Below, one piece after another: positions 28,112-37,342 of a stretch of 64,000 bases of DNA (its first letter is position 1; every line of letters begins with the position of its first letter). Both the position numbers and the translations under genes were made by a program. The notes under the pieces were generated by a model that was given only the letters and a program-made list of their open reading frames with translations, was not told where the DNA came from and made no database searches. The DNA is from Corynebacterium kroppenstedtii (lineage in GTDB: Bacteria > Actinomycetota > Actinomycetes > Mycobacteriales > Mycobacteriaceae): assembly GCF_016894245.1 (NCBI RefSeq), contig NZ_CP069792.1, positions 2,418,001 to 2,482,000 on the forward strand. Reading direction: 5' to 3'.

Positions 28112-28984
28112 CTACCTATGGTTCTTTTTCAACCTCGTCACCGTGGCGCGCGCAGTCACCGTCATCGAGTCAGGCAAGGTCGCAATTCTTTCCTTTAAAT
28201 CCTCCGGACGAATATGCCGAGCAGAGGGACTCATCCCAACTTGAGCCTCAATAGCATCACGGCCCAGATTCATCTCGAATTCAACCTCCTCAGGCTCCCC
28301 ATCAGGGGTAAGGTGCCCCGACGCCTGCTGAATCATTCGGTGAACTTTGTTCTTTTCAACGTCAATAATTCCAAGAGGCTCGCGAAGCTCAGCTAAATGA
28401 CCGGGAGCAGCTGTCAAAACAACAACTTGTCCTTCGTCGGTAAGAACTCGCGCAAATTCTTCCGCGTTACGCGGCGCGAAAACAACGGTAATCGTGTCAA
28501 TGGACTTATCTTTGACGGGAAGCCTCGACCACGCATCAGCAATAACAGCGCCCACACGAGGGTGGCAGCCAGCGATGCGCTTCGCAGCAGGAACGGAAAC
28601 ATCAATCCCGATTCCGCGCGAACCGGGAACGGCGTCGAGTGTATGAGCTAAGTAATATCCCGTCCCCGCGCCCACTTCCATGACGACAGGATGCTCATGG
28701 TCGCCAACCCCCGCATCATCCAGAACATCCTGTACATTCCCCGTTACGGCCTCAACGAATGGGCCAAAATGGCCACTGGCCAGAAATTTTTCGCGGGCCT
28801 GAATCATCGAGGCATCATCGCCTTTATACCTCAGGCCGCGGCCCCCCACGAGGGACACGTACCCCTGACGGGCAACGTCGTAACTATGGCCCGTATCAGA
28901 GACAAGGGTGGCTAAATTACCACCATCGTGGAGCGAAGAACCGTCGATGGGGTCAGATAAAACATCAAGAACGTCGGAGAGCAA
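28112..28984 (-). CDS. RlmA-like 23S rRNA (guanine-N1) methyltransferase, zinc site lost
   Basis: A 290-residue class I SAM methyltransferase. The N-terminus has the family pattern SYDVARQGYVSLV and MIQAREKFLASGHFGP, then SAM motif I VVMEVGAGTGYYLAH and FAPRNAEEFARVL. RlmA proteins start with a zinc finger of three Cys and one His; here the Cys positions read LSDPIDGSSL and only the His remains. Relatives methylate G745/G748 of 23S rRNA and can affect macrolide or tylosin response. TTG start at 28984, preceded by GAGG. Confidence 0.8.
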   Translation of the reverse strand: MLSDVLDVLSDPIDGSSLHDGGNLATLVSDTGHSYDVARQGYVSLVGGRGLRYKGDDASMIQAREKFLASGHFGPFVEAVTGNVQDVLDDAGVGDHEHPVVMEVGAGTGYYLAHTLDAVPGSRGIGIDVSVPAAKRIAGCHPRVGAVIADAWSRLPVKDKSIDTITVVFAPRNAEEFARVLTDEGQVVVLTAAPGHLAELREPLGIIDVEKNKVHRMIQQASGHLTPDGEPEEVEFEMNLGRDAIEAQVGMSPSARHIRPEDLKERIATLPDSMTVTARATVTRLKKNHR

Positions 28985-29060
28985 GGTCTACCTCATCTTC
29001 AATCGATAACGTGTGGACTCTACTCTAGCCAGCGCACCCGACATCGGGCGATTACGATGC

Positions 29061-29228
29061 CTAACTAGCAGCTTCTGATAATACCGAGGCAAGCTCACCG
29101 GCTTCCTCATGGTTAAGTTCAACGACCAAACGGCCGCCACCATCAGTTGGAATACGCATCACAATCTTGCGTCCTTCTTCAACTGCTTCCATCGGGCCAT
29201 CACCGGTCCGGGGCTTCATTGCTGCCAT
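29061..29228 (-). CDS. DUF3117 small protein (55 residues)
   Basis: A 55-residue protein MAAMKPRTGDGPMEAVEEGR... with RKIVMRIPTDGGGRLVVEL in the middle, a highly conserved actinobacterial family of unknown function. AAGGGAT lies upstream of the ATG at 29228. A longer frame runs upstream to 29534 but is antisense-type filler; conservation begins at this ATG. Confidence 0.88.
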   Translation of the reverse strand: MAAMKPRTGDGPMEAVEEGRKIVMRIPTDGGGRLVVELNHEEAGELASVLSEAAS

Positions 29229-29361
29229 GGGCGAAATCCCTTCACTAAAAAAAGCTTGATAACTCCAGAGTAGCCCTGTTTTCCCGAAAACGTAGCGACA
29301 ACCGCCAATCCGCTTCTCTGCGACCATGCTCCTACCGTCCCCGACGCCACTACCGACGATG

Positions 29362-29964
29362 TTAACGGCGCTTCGATTTCTTCCGCTTTTTCTTCCGCTT
29401 CCCCTGGGCACGGTTAGTCTTCGCTGAATTCGAGCGAGCAGAGTTCGGACGGCCGGAGCTTGAACGGTGATTGCCAACGGGTATGTCTCCGGACTGTGGT
29501 GGCTTTCCATGACCTGCACTTGTGGCCGGCCCATTCGTGGACTGAGCCCCGTCCGATTGTGTTCCCACAGGTTCGCTTCCCGCGTTCACGGTGCCCTCGA
29601 CAGCACCTGTGCCACTGCTTGCGACCGTGGCAGCATCCGACGCTGTCAACTGTTTTTCTGCGTCATCGGCACGACGTCGATAACGGTCTCGGTCATGCTC
29701 CAGCTCTATCATGTGTTCCCTGGCTCGTTGCATCGCCAGATCAACTTCGCGCGGAGAATAACCGCGAAAGGATAAAGAAAACCGCATCGTCGCCAGTTCA
29801 TCAGGACCAACAGTGGCCCCAGGTTCCAAGTCTTTCCGCTCATCAGGACGTTCGGCGGGGCCTAATTCTTCCCCCCGACCAAATAACGACGAGAACACCC
29901 ACCACAAACCAGCAGAGACGACGACGAGGACAACGACGGTCACAATCCAATACAGCACGTGCAT
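29362..29964 (-). CDS. DivIVA-domain membrane protein
   Basis: A 200-residue protein. One N-terminal membrane helix (about residues 3-28) is followed by a short DivIVA-type motif RFSLSFRGYSPREVDLAMQR and a coiled coil to about residue 110. The tail is Ser/Gly/Lys-rich and ends in KRKKKRKKSKRR. DivIVA motifs can recognise curved membrane, and the protein may serve polar growth. A GTG at 29958 lies 6 nt after TAGACT and could be the true leaderless start, shortening it by two residues. Confidence 0.75.
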   Translation of the reverse strand: MHVLYWIVTVVVLVVVSAGLWWVFSSLFGRGEELGPAERPDERKDLEPGATVGPDELATMRFSLSFRGYSPREVDLAMQRAREHMIELEHDRDRYRRRADDAEKQLTASDAATVASSGTGAVEGTVNAGSEPVGTQSDGAQSTNGPATSAGHGKPPQSGDIPVGNHRSSSGRPNSARSNSAKTNRAQGKRKKKRKKSKRR

Positions 29965-29996
29965 AGTCTACTGATTGTCCCGAGTTCGATACGTTC

Positions 29997-30977
29997 TCAC
30001 TCCACACCGCGAGTCGTCGCGTACGGAGGAATAATGCCCTGCACTGCCAACGCCATGCGGCACGCGTCTAAGTTCTCGGCCACTTCGTGAACACGAAATA
30101 CTGACACACCCTGGGCTGCTGCCAAGGCAGTTGCCGCCAGCGTGCCTGCCAACCGCTGATCCACCGGACGGCCGACGGTTTCTCCCACAAAGTCCTTGTT
30201 CGATAAGGCCATCAGCACCGGCCACCCCGTCGACACGAGGTCCCGGGCATGGCGCACTAGGGCCAAACTATGAAACGTGTTCTTTCCGAAATCGTGGGTT
30301 GGATCGATCAGGACTTTATCCTCAGGAACACCGCAGTTGACCGCGTGTTCTGCGCGTTGGGTCGTGAAACGAATCACATCCCCGATCAGGTCGTCATAAT
30401 GAACACGACGCGGGAGCGTGCGCGGTTCCATCCCTCCCGTATGCGAGCACACCAGGCCTCGGTGATAATGGCCAGCAACGTCTACTAGCTCCGGATCAGC
30501 CCCTGCCCATGTATCGTTAATAAGATCAGCACCAGCGATAATCGCGGCTTCACCGACCGGGGCACGATAGGTATCCACACTGATGTAAACCGAGGGGAAT
30601 TCCGCACGCACAGCAGAAACGAAGGGCACCACCCTATCGATCTCCTCAGCGATCGAGACAGGATCGCCCCGGCCTGCTTTGACGCCGCCGATATCAATGA
30701 TTTCCGCACCAGCATCAATACAACTTCTCACGCGAGCCAGCGCGGCATCGTCGGTAAACGTTGATCCCTTGTCATAGAAAGAATCTGGAGTGCGATTGAC
30801 GATCGCCATCATCGCTGGTCGACGGCTAGATTGATAAAAGCTGCGGGGATAGCCTCCAGAGCCGGACATCGCGTTTTCCCGTCGAGTGGTATCGGAATCC
30901 AAGTTCTCGCGATGGAACTCTGCCCCGTGATGATTATGAGTCACGAGAGGGGCCGCCATCAGAGGGATCGTGATCAT
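29997..30977 (-). CDS. folP2: Dihydropteroate synthase-like protein FolP2
   Basis: Pterin-binding TIM barrel with MAIVNRTPDSFYDKG, IDIGGVKAGRG, GADLINDTWAG and KVLIDPTHDFGKNTFH. Its sequence follows mycobacterial FolP2 (Rv1207) rather than FolP1, and FolP2 proteins may lack true dihydropteroate synthase activity. I place the start at the ATG at 30977 (AGGA 8 nt upstream), overlapping the upstream gene by 44 nt. Other options are GTG 31004 and ATG 30869. It follows the LOG-family gene, as in C. glutamicum. Confidence 0.85.
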   Translation of the reverse strand: MITIPLMAAPLVTHNHHGAEFHRENLDSDTTRRENAMSGSGGYPRSFYQSSRRPAMMAIVNRTPDSFYDKGSTFTDDAALARVRSCIDAGAEIIDIGGVKAGRGDPVSIAEEIDRVVPFVSAVRAEFPSVYISVDTYRAPVGEAAIIAGADLINDTWAGADPELVDVAGHYHRGLVCSHTGGMEPRTLPRRVHYDDLIGDVIRFTTQRAEHAVNCGVPEDKVLIDPTHDFGKNTFHSLALVRHARDLVSTGWPVLMALSNKDFVGETVGRPVDQRLAGTLAATALAAAQGVSVFRVHEVAENLDACRMALAVQGIIPPYATTRGVE

Positions 30978-31890
30978 CGGAAGCGTCCTGGCCAGAGGTA
31001 TCACTGTCCTCGGCGAGCTTGCCTACACGGCGCAAAATCCCAGCCCGCTGCGAATGAGAAAGGCTGTTTTCCTCTAGCCGACGCCCCAGTTCCTCCACGA
31101 AACCCTCGTGCTTCGTCGTAATGTAGCCCACGGCCTCCTCGACGTCGTCCGTCACGAGGAAAAGATCTGGGTCTTCGGGCGAGACCATCTTTTCAGTAAT
31201 CAGGCGATCCCGAATCCACTCCACCAAGCCCGACCAGAACTCCGTCCCGATCAACACAATCGGGTACCGCGTCACCTTCCCGGTTTGGACTAGGACCAAC
31301 GCTTCAAACAGCTCGTCCATCGTCCCGAAACCCCCTGGGAGGCACACGAATGCCTGGGAGTATTTCAGGAACATTGTCTTGCGGACGAAGAAGTAGCGGA
31401 AATTCAAACCAAGGTTGACCCAGGCGTTCAAATTTTGCTCATGGGGAAGTTCTATGCCCAAGCCAATAGACAATCCGCCAGCCTCTGCACAGCCACGATT
31501 CGCCGCTTCCATCAGCCCCGGACCGCCGCCAGTAATGACACCATAACCGGCTTTATGCAGCGCGCGCCCAACCTCAACGCCCTTTTTATAATATGGCGAA
31601 TCTACTTCGGCGCGTGCCGAACCAAATACGGTGACCGCGCGGGGGATCTCGGCCAGAGCGCCAAATCCTTCTACGAACTCACTTTGAATACGCAGGACAC
31701 GCCACGGATCGGTGTGCAGCCAGTCCGCATCCTTCTGAACATCCAAAAGACGCTGATCGGTGGTGGATCGTGCATGAGTGTGGTCATGTGCTTTGCCACC
31801 GCGATCACGAAACACCACTGGGCCACGGAACCGCAGATGGCCTCGATCGTCGTCCTTCCCGCCCATCATGCGGGATGTCTTATGCCCCAT
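30934..31890 (-). CDS. LOG-family (TIGR00730) nucleotide phosphoribohydrolase-like protein
   Basis: A 318-residue Rossmann protein. The core (about 75-260) has VITGGGPGLMEAANRG and the signature LPGGFGTMDELFEAL. Such proteins cleave nucleotide 5'-monophosphates to the base and ribose-5-phosphate (LOG activity in plants and some bacteria). The N-terminal ~60 and C-terminal ~35 residues are polar extensions. GAAGGACAG precedes the ATG. It lies between dapE and folP2 on one strand. Confidence 0.88.
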   Translation of the reverse strand: MGHKTSRMMGGKDDDRGHLRFRGPVVFRDRGGKAHDHTHARSTTDQRLLDVQKDADWLHTDPWRVLRIQSEFVEGFGALAEIPRAVTVFGSARAEVDSPYYKKGVEVGRALHKAGYGVITGGGPGLMEAANRGCAEAGGLSIGLGIELPHEQNLNAWVNLGLNFRYFFVRKTMFLKYSQAFVCLPGGFGTMDELFEALVLVQTGKVTRYPIVLIGTEFWSGLVEWIRDRLITEKMVSPEDPDLFLVTDDVEEAVGYITTKHEGFVEELGRRLEENSLSHSQRAGILRRVGKLAEDSDTSGQDASDDHDPSDGGPSRDS

Positions 31891-31906
31891 CGTGCTGTCC
31901 TTCCCG

Positions 31907-33040
31907 TCACTTACTCGTCAAATAAGCCATGATCTGGTCTGATACTCCAGTGATCATCTCTACTGGGCACTGCTCGTCTTTCTTATGGGCAAAGGCCGGA
32001 TCGCCGGGGCCAAAATTCACCGCGGGAATTCCCATCGCCGCAAAGCGGGCAACATCCGTCCATCCATATTTCGCTCGGACGTTCCCACCGGTCACGTCAA
32101 TGAGCTCGGCAGCTGCGGCGTGATGCAAGCCCGGTAGCGCCCCCGGAGATTCATCGTCGATATCAAGGCGGAAACCAGGTTCCGGATTATCGGGGGTACC
32201 GACGCCCACAATCGCGAACGTCTCATCCAGCGCTTGTTGTGTCGACTTTCCCGGCGCGAAACGGTAGTTCACGAACATCCACGCTTCGTCGGGGATTGTG
32301 TTCGTGGCCACTCCCGATTCACACATCACGATGTTGAAGCCCTCGTGGTAGTGCAAGCCGTCGATCTCGACGATTTTGTCCCCATCATGGGCAGCAGCGC
32401 GCGCAATCACTGGGGCTAGCTTGTGCATTGCGTTATCCCCCAGCCACGATCGGGCTGAGTGAGCGCGCTCCCCCAGGGCAGTCACTTTGACGCGGACACT
32501 GCCTTGGCACCCCGCCTCGATTACGGCGCCCGAGGGCTCTCCCAAGATGGCGATATCGCCCTGTAGCCATTCGGGAGAATGTTCAGCTAGTTTCCTCAGC
32601 CCATTTTCTGTGGCCGCGATTTCTTCCGCCTCATACATGATGATCGTCATGTCGCGGGTCAGGTCTGGTGACTCGGCTAATTGGGCGAAGGCGTGAAGGA
32701 AAACCGCATCCCCCGACTTCATGTCGACGGTTCCGCAGCCGAAGAGTGCATCGCGGCCGTCTTTATCTTTGCCTCGTGTGCAGGGAACGTTATTAGCAAT
32801 GGGCACAGTGTCCAGGTGGCCTGCCAACACCACCCGTGAGGGCAAACCCCGGTTAGTTTTAGCCATCACAGTGTTATTGAAGCGCTCAACGGTTATGCCA
32901 TGCGCCTCATCGGACAACGCAGCGACGGCTCGTAGCGCTGCCTCGACGGCGTCGGCAATATTTTTTTCCTTCTTAGAGACACTCTCGATATCAACGAGAG
33001 CCCTGGTGAGATCAATGGGGTGCTGAGTCAGGTCAATCAC
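31907..33040 (-). CDS. dapE: Succinyl-diaminopimelate desuccinylase
   Basis: A 377-residue zinc peptidase of the M20 family. It removes succinate from N-succinyl-LL-diaminopimelate in lysine and peptidoglycan synthesis. Motifs: the metal-binding AGHLDTVPI, the catalytic MYEAEEIAATENGL and the C-terminal PGDPAFAHKKDE. GTG at 33040 gives the conserved VIDLTQHPIDLTRALVDIES. A longer frame to 33130 has no support. The pathway partners dapD and dapC lie just downstream in the window. Confidence 0.93.
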   Translation of the reverse strand: MIDLTQHPIDLTRALVDIESVSKKEKNIADAVEAALRAVAALSDEAHGITVERFNNTVMAKTNRGLPSRVVLAGHLDTVPIANNVPCTRGKDKDGRDALFGCGTVDMKSGDAVFLHAFAQLAESPDLTRDMTIIMYEAEEIAATENGLRKLAEHSPEWLQGDIAILGEPSGAVIEAGCQGSVRVKVTALGERAHSARSWLGDNAMHKLAPVIARAAAHDGDKIVEIDGLHYHEGFNIVMCESGVATNTIPDEAWMFVNYRFAPGKSTQQALDETFAIVGVGTPDNPEPGFRLDIDDESPGALPGLHHAAAAELIDVTGGNVRAKYGWTDVARFAAMGIPAVNFGPGDPAFAHKKDEQCPVEMITGVSDQIMAYLTSK

Positions 33041-33276
33041 GCCACCAGAGTAACCGCCGGGGCGGACACGCGCATGCGCGATGCATTTGTCCGAGATTCC
33101 GCGGGATTTGGTTGAGCCGCGGTTCCACATTTCGCCACGGTTCCACGTCGGTAAACCCGCGCTTTCCGGACACCCTGGTCACCGCTGAGTAACGAACCCG
33201 CTATTCTGAACAGATCGAATAGATGTATCAGCATGGGCACGTAGCTCACTGCTCCCCCAATACCAAAGGGCACTTC

Positions 33277-34680
33277 ATGACGAACAATGCTTCACAGGGC
33301 GATGAATCTTCCGATTCCACGTCGCAACTGGGACATGGGTTAAAAGTTCGGCACCTCACGATGATGGGGTTGGGCTCCGCCATCGGCGCAGGGCTCTTCC
33401 TTGGAACAGGCGTCGGTATTAAAGCCGCCGGACCGGCAGTATTAATTTCCTATATTGTTGCCGGATTCCTTGTTGTTCTGGTGATGCGAATGCTGGGTGA
33501 ACTCGGTGCCGCCCGACCCAATACAGGAACATTCTCTGCATATTCCCGACAAGCTTTCGGTCAATGGGCCGGTTTTTCCACCGGCTGGTTGTACTGGTTC
33601 ATGCTGGTCATGGTCATGGGTGCTGAAATCACCGGTGCCGGCGCGTTTATTGGTAATTGGTTTGGTGTCGACGGCTGGATTCCAGCGCTCATCTGTGTCA
33701 TCATTTTCACCTTCATCAACATAGCTAAAGTCCGTGGCTTCGGCGAATTCGAATACTGGTTCGCCTTCATCAAAGTCGCGGTCATCATCTTTTTCCTCGT
33801 CGTCGGCGTTCTCCTGATATTCGGGCTTCTCCCCGGGCACTCCATGGTCGGATTGAAGTATGTGAGGGAATCCGGCTTCGCCCCGAACGGAGTGGGTGGG
33901 ATCGCTGCCGGTCTGCTCGCCGTCGCCTTCGCCTTCGGTGGAATCGAAATTGTGACCATCGCGGCCGCCGAGTCTGAGAATCCCAGCCGTGCCATCGCCA
34001 CCGCTGTGCGTTCAGTAATTTTGCGCATATCCGTCTTCTACCTGGGATCTGTGCTGGTTATTATCTTCCTTCTGCCCTATTCAACTCTGGGCAAAGCAGA
34101 GGGCGCTGCCGATTCCCCCTTCACCCGGGTCCTCGCCCAGGCCGACATCCCCGGTGTCGTCGGATTCATGGAAATAATTATCACGTTAGCGCTGTTGTCG
34201 GCATTCAACGCGCAGATTTACGCTACTTCCCGAGTAATCTACGCCATGTCCAAAGAGGGCGACGGACTTAAATTCTTCACCGCGACAAATCACGAAGGGG
34301 TTCCCACGCGGGCAGTGTGCCTCTCCATGGCGCTGGCCTACTTGTCTGTGGCACTTCAGATCTGGGGTCCAGCGAACCTCATTGAATTGTTCTTTAACAT
34401 CGTCGGTGGTTCGCTCTTGGTGCTCTGGTTTATGATCGCCGCTTCAGAGATCAAACTGCGGCCCGAAATGGAAGCAGAAGGGTCATTGCCTGTGAAAATG
34501 TGGGGATATCCGTACATGAGTTATGTCGCTCTGATTGGTCTGCTCGCATTGACCGTTCTCATGCTGTTCGACAACTCAGCGCGACCCCAGGTCATTGCCG
34601 TTGGTGTGTTCTTCGCCGCGCTGGTTGCCTTGTCGGCGGTCTCCCGTCGACACAATGCATCGGTGGTTCCTACTAAGTAA
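33277..34680 (+). CDS. Amino-acid permease (APC superfamily, AAT type)
   Basis: A 467-residue permease with about 12 membrane helices. The first reads HLTMMGLGSAIGAGLFLGTG, the substrate loop of AAT-family permeases, followed by GAARPNTGTFSAYSRQAFG. Substrates of this group are aromatic or neutral amino acids, gamma-aminobutyrate or lysine; it cannot be assigned. AAAGGG sits 6 nt before the ATG at 33277, chosen over an in-frame start at 33223. It is divergent from dapE. The stop lies in a 17-nt tandem duplication. Confidence 0.87.
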   Translation: MTNNASQGDESSDSTSQLGHGLKVRHLTMMGLGSAIGAGLFLGTGVGIKAAGPAVLISYIVAGFLVVLVMRMLGELGAARPNTGTFSAYSRQAFGQWAGFSTGWLYWFMLVMVMGAEITGAGAFIGNWFGVDGWIPALICVIIFTFINIAKVRGFGEFEYWFAFIKVAVIIFFLVVGVLLIFGLLPGHSMVGLKYVRESGFAPNGVGGIAAGLLAVAFAFGGIEIVTIAAAESENPSRAIATAVRSVILRISVFYLGSVLVIIFLLPYSTLGKAEGAADSPFTRVLAQADIPGVVGFMEIIITLALLSAFNAQIYATSRVIYAMSKEGDGLKFFTATNHEGVPTRAVCLSMALAYLSVALQIWGPANLIELFFNIVGGSLLVLWFMIAASEIKLRPEMEAEGSLPVKMWGYPYMSYVALIGLLALTVLMLFDNSARPQVIAVGVFFAALVALSAVSRRHNASVVPTK

Positions 34681-34707
34681 GCACTGTACTGAAGTAGGCA
34701 CTGTACT
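34675..34707. repeat. 17-nt tandem duplication spanning the permease stop
   Basis: AAGTAAGCACTGTACT (34675-34690) and AAGTAGGCACTGTACT (34692-34707) are adjacent copies of a 17-nt unit with one mismatch. The first copy contains the TAA stop. Confidence 0.85.
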
Positions 34708-34750
34708 AGGGCCACTGCGCACCTCGACGTCGTTTGTCGCAACGCTTGGG

Positions 34751-34756
34751 TATTGT
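34751..34756 (+). promoter_or_regulatory. -10 box of a leaderless promoter (dapD)
   Basis: TATTGT followed by 7 nt and the ATG at 34764; no Shine-Dalgarno. Confidence 0.45.
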
Positions 34757-34763
34757 GTCCCCT

Positions 34764-35753
34764 ATGACTTCATTTTTAACTACAGGTGCCATTGCTGATG
34801 GACTTGCGACCATCACCGACGACGGAATCGTGTTGGATTCATGGTTCCCGTCCCCATCCCTGAGCGACGACATCAACGAAACCACCACTGCTGAGCTCGG
34901 TTCTGACGCCCCCGAGGAACTCGCTGCGGCGGCACACAGCGACAAGGATCGCCACGTGCGCCGTGTAGCGATCCGCACTCAGATTAAAGACCTATCAACC
35001 CCGCCCACCGATGCTTACGACGCGTACTTACGCCTCCACCTTTTATCTCACCGCATCGCACGCCCCCACAGCGTAAATGTGGAGGGAATTTTCAGCACAC
35101 TAACCAACGTCGTGTGGACTAATTACGGGCCCTGCTCCACCGAAAACTTCGAATCGACGCGCGCGCGGCTATCAGCCCGTGGCCCCGTCACTGTGTTTTC
35201 CGTGGACAAGTTCCCGCGCATGGTGGACTACGTCATGCCCAGCGGTGTCCGGATTAGCGACGCCGACCGCGTCCGCCTAGGGGCACACTTAGCGGCCGGC
35301 ACTACGGTTATGCACGAGGGCTTCGTTAACTTCAACGCTGGGACACTCGGACACTCTATGGTGGAGGGGCGAATCTCTGGCGGTGTCGTTGTGGATGATG
35401 GCACCGATATCGGCGGTGGAGCCTCCATCATGGGGACACTGTCCGGCGGTGGCAAAGAGGTCATCTCGATCGGAGAGCGCTGCCTCCTGGGCGCCAACTC
35501 CGGTGTCGGAATTTCCCTTGGTAATGACTGCGTTATTGAAGCCGGGCTATACATCACCTACGGCACCAAGGTCGTAGCTCGCGGGCCCGTCGCAGAGGCC
35601 ATGGGACTGAAAGACAGCTCACCGATTAAGGCTGCCCAGCTCTCAGGCGCGAATAACATCCTGTTCCGCCGCAATTCCCTGTCGGGATCCGTGGAAGCCG
35701 TTGCTTGGCAGTCCTCCACGGTGACGCTAAATGACGACCTTCACAAGAATTAG
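34764..35753 (+). CDS. dapD: Tetrahydrodipicolinate N-succinyltransferase
   Basis: A 329-residue protein of the actinobacterial DapD type, which succinylates tetrahydrodipicolinate with succinyl-CoA. It has hexapeptide beta-helix turns in the C-terminal half ([39 protein letters not shown]) and [19 protein letters not shown] before them. The start at 34764 gives [17 protein letters not shown] and is placed by the -10 box at 34751. The upstream frame to 34734 is not supported. A 16-bp tandem duplication follows its stop. Confidence 0.93.
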   Translation: MTSFLTTGAIADGLATITDDGIVLDSWFPSPSLSDDINETTTAELGSDAPEELAAAAHSDKDRHVRRVAIRTQIKDLSTPPTDAYDAYLRLHLLSHRIARPHSVNVEGIFSTLTNVVWTNYGPCSTENFESTRARLSARGPVTVFSVDKFPRMVDYVMPSGVRISDADRVRLGAHLAAGTTVMHEGFVNFNAGTLGHSMVEGRISGGVVVDDGTDIGGGASIMGTLSGGGKEVISIGERCLLGANSGVGISLGNDCVIEAGLYITYGTKVVARGPVAEAMGLKDSSPIKAAQLSGANNILFRRNSLSGSVEAVAWQSSTVTLNDDLHKN

Positions 35754-35785
35754 ACTGGTCGACCCTTAAACTGGTCGACCCTTAA
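35754..35785. repeat. Perfect 16-bp tandem duplication after the dapD stop
   Basis: ACTGGTCGACCCTTAA occurs twice in direct tandem (35754-35769, 35770-35785). It begins immediately after the TAG stop. Each copy contains the palindrome GGTCGACC. Confidence 0.92.
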
Positions 35786-35823
35786 AGTGCGCATAGATGC
35801 GCGCCCACTGTGCCCTACCGAGG

Positions 35824-35857
35824 CACTGGCGACACCGAATCACTGGCGACAACGAGG
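35824..35857. repeat. Degenerate 17-nt tandem repeat
   Basis: Two adjacent 17-nt units share CACTGGCGACA at their start (35824 and 35841) and then diverge. It sits in the gap between dapD and the small membrane gene. Confidence 0.6.
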
Positions 35858-35869
35858 TTGTGCGAACGC

Positions 35870-36070
35870 ATGACAAAGCAAAACAAGCCCCCACGGCCCA
35901 CTGAATTAGACCGAGCACAAACAACCAGTCTCGTCGTTGTGCTGGTGGTGTGTGTGGCGTGTGCATTCGTCCCCTACACAGCCATAAAAATTATTGCTGC
36001 GCTCGTGATGATAAGCCTGCTCGTGGGGCTCGGCCTACGCGTGTGGAGGGACAGGTCGGGGCGCTGGTGA
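35870..36070 (+). CDS. Small membrane protein next to dapC
   Basis: A 66-residue protein with a Lys/Pro-rich N-terminus MTKQNKPPRPTELDR, two hydrophobic helices (about residues 17-34 and 38-55) and a basic end RVWRDRSGRW. A small membrane protein also lies between dapC and dapD in C. glutamicum (from memory). GAGG lies about 12 nt upstream of the ATG. It converges on dapC with 3 nt between the stops. Function unknown. Confidence 0.65.
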   Translation: MTKQNKPPRPTELDRAQTTSLVVVLVVCVACAFVPYTAIKIIAALVMISLLVGLGLRVWRDRSGRW

Positions 36071-36073
36071 CCT

Positions 36074-37222
36074 CTACCCCGCAATCCGCTGGGCCGCCGC
36101 AGTGATCTGTTCGTCCGTGCCCGTCAGTGCAACGCGAACGTGCTTGGCACCTTTCGGACCGTAAAACTCCCCCGGGGCAACGAGGATGCCCCGCTGCGCA
36201 AACCAATCAACTGTTTCTCGACATGGCTCATTGCGGGTGGACCATAGGTACAGGCCAGCTTCCGAGTTGTCGATGGTGAATCCCGCGTCGCGAAGAGCCG
36301 CAGCGAGGATCTCACGCCGATTCCGATAAATTTCCCGCTGGAGCTGCTCAAAACCGTCATCATTCAGTGCGGCAACAGTGGCTGCCTGAATCGGTTGGGG
36401 AACCATGAACCCCGCGTGCTTACGGACCGCCAGTAACTCGTGGATGAGATGCTCGTCGCCCGCCAACCAACCAGAGCGATACGATGCCATGTTCGAAGTC
36501 TTCGATAGCGAATGAACCGCGATCAGGTTGGTTGTGTCCCCATCGCAGACATCGGGATGAAGAAGGGACACCGGCGGCGTGGGCCGTTCACCACGAACAC
36601 CGTTAGCGTTCGTCGTCCAACCCAGGCCCAAGTAACACTCATCCGAGACGACGATGACATCACGTTCCCTAGCCCACGACACAACTTTCCGCAGGTGCTC
36701 GAGGCCCAGAACTTTGCCCGTCGGGTTTGAGGGCGAATTGATGTACATCAGCGTCGGAGCCTGCGGGCCAAGCTGGAATGTGGAATCCGCCCGGACAACC
36801 GACGTCCCCGCCAACAACGCACCGACCTCATACGTCGGGTAGGCGAGTTCCGGAATCACGACTGTATGTCCTTCGCCCAGCCCCAAAAGGAATGGCAGCC
36901 ACGCAATCGCTTCTTTCGTCCCGATCACCGGTAAAACCTGTTGCTCAGGGTCAAGGGACATGATGCCGTAGCGACGAGTCATCGCGTCGACAATAGTCTG
37001 CCTCAACTCCTGCGTGCCGACAGTTTGCGGATAACCAGGAGCCCCCGAATTCTCTGCCAGGCCCAGCTGAGCAGCAGGAGAAACCGGATCGACGGGTGTT
37101 CCCATCGACAAGTTGATGAACCCATCCGGGTGCGATTCGGCCTTCGCGCGAGCATCCGCGAGGGAATCCCACGGGAAATCCGGAAGCAAAGACGAACGAA
37201 CAATACGGGGCGGGTGCGCCAT
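36074..37222 (-). CDS. dapC: N-succinyldiaminopimelate aminotransferase
   Basis: A 382-residue fold-type I PLP aminotransferase, the DapC step of lysine/diaminopimelate synthesis. The PLP lysine is in HSLSKTSNMASYRSGW; NSPSNPTGKV and FINLSMGTPVDP are further family motifs. The ATG at 37222 is preceded by GAGG (GTGAGG) 6 nt upstream, better than the GTG at 37234. It follows the ferredoxin gene on the same strand with about 120 nt between, as is usual in Corynebacteriales. Confidence 0.92.
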   Translation of the reverse strand: MAHPPRIVRSSLLPDFPWDSLADARAKAESHPDGFINLSMGTPVDPVSPAAQLGLAENSGAPGYPQTVGTQELRQTIVDAMTRRYGIMSLDPEQQVLPVIGTKEAIAWLPFLLGLGEGHTVVIPELAYPTYEVGALLAGTSVVRADSTFQLGPQAPTLMYINSPSNPTGKVLGLEHLRKVVSWARERDVIVVSDECYLGLGWTTNANGVRGERPTPPVSLLHPDVCDGDTTNLIAVHSLSKTSNMASYRSGWLAGDEHLIHELLAVRKHAGFMVPQPIQAATVAALNDDGFEQLQREIYRNRREILAAALRDAGFTIDNSEAGLYLWSTRNEPCRETVDWFAQRGILVAPGEFYGPKGAKHVRVALTGTDEQITAAAQRIAG

Positions 37223-37342
37223 ACAAAGCCTCACAGCAGAAACGGACGCGACACAGGGACGCGAGTGGACAGGAAGAAAAATACGATCATCGGACAGCCC
37301 GATACTATCCCAACAATAGCGTTCGGGAACCCGAGTGAAACC

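Noticed and set aside
29460..29966. Plus-strand frame of 168 codons opposite the DivIVA-like gene
   Set aside because: The protein is Arg/His/Pro-rich with no recognisable domain; the DivIVA motif on the other strand is convincing.
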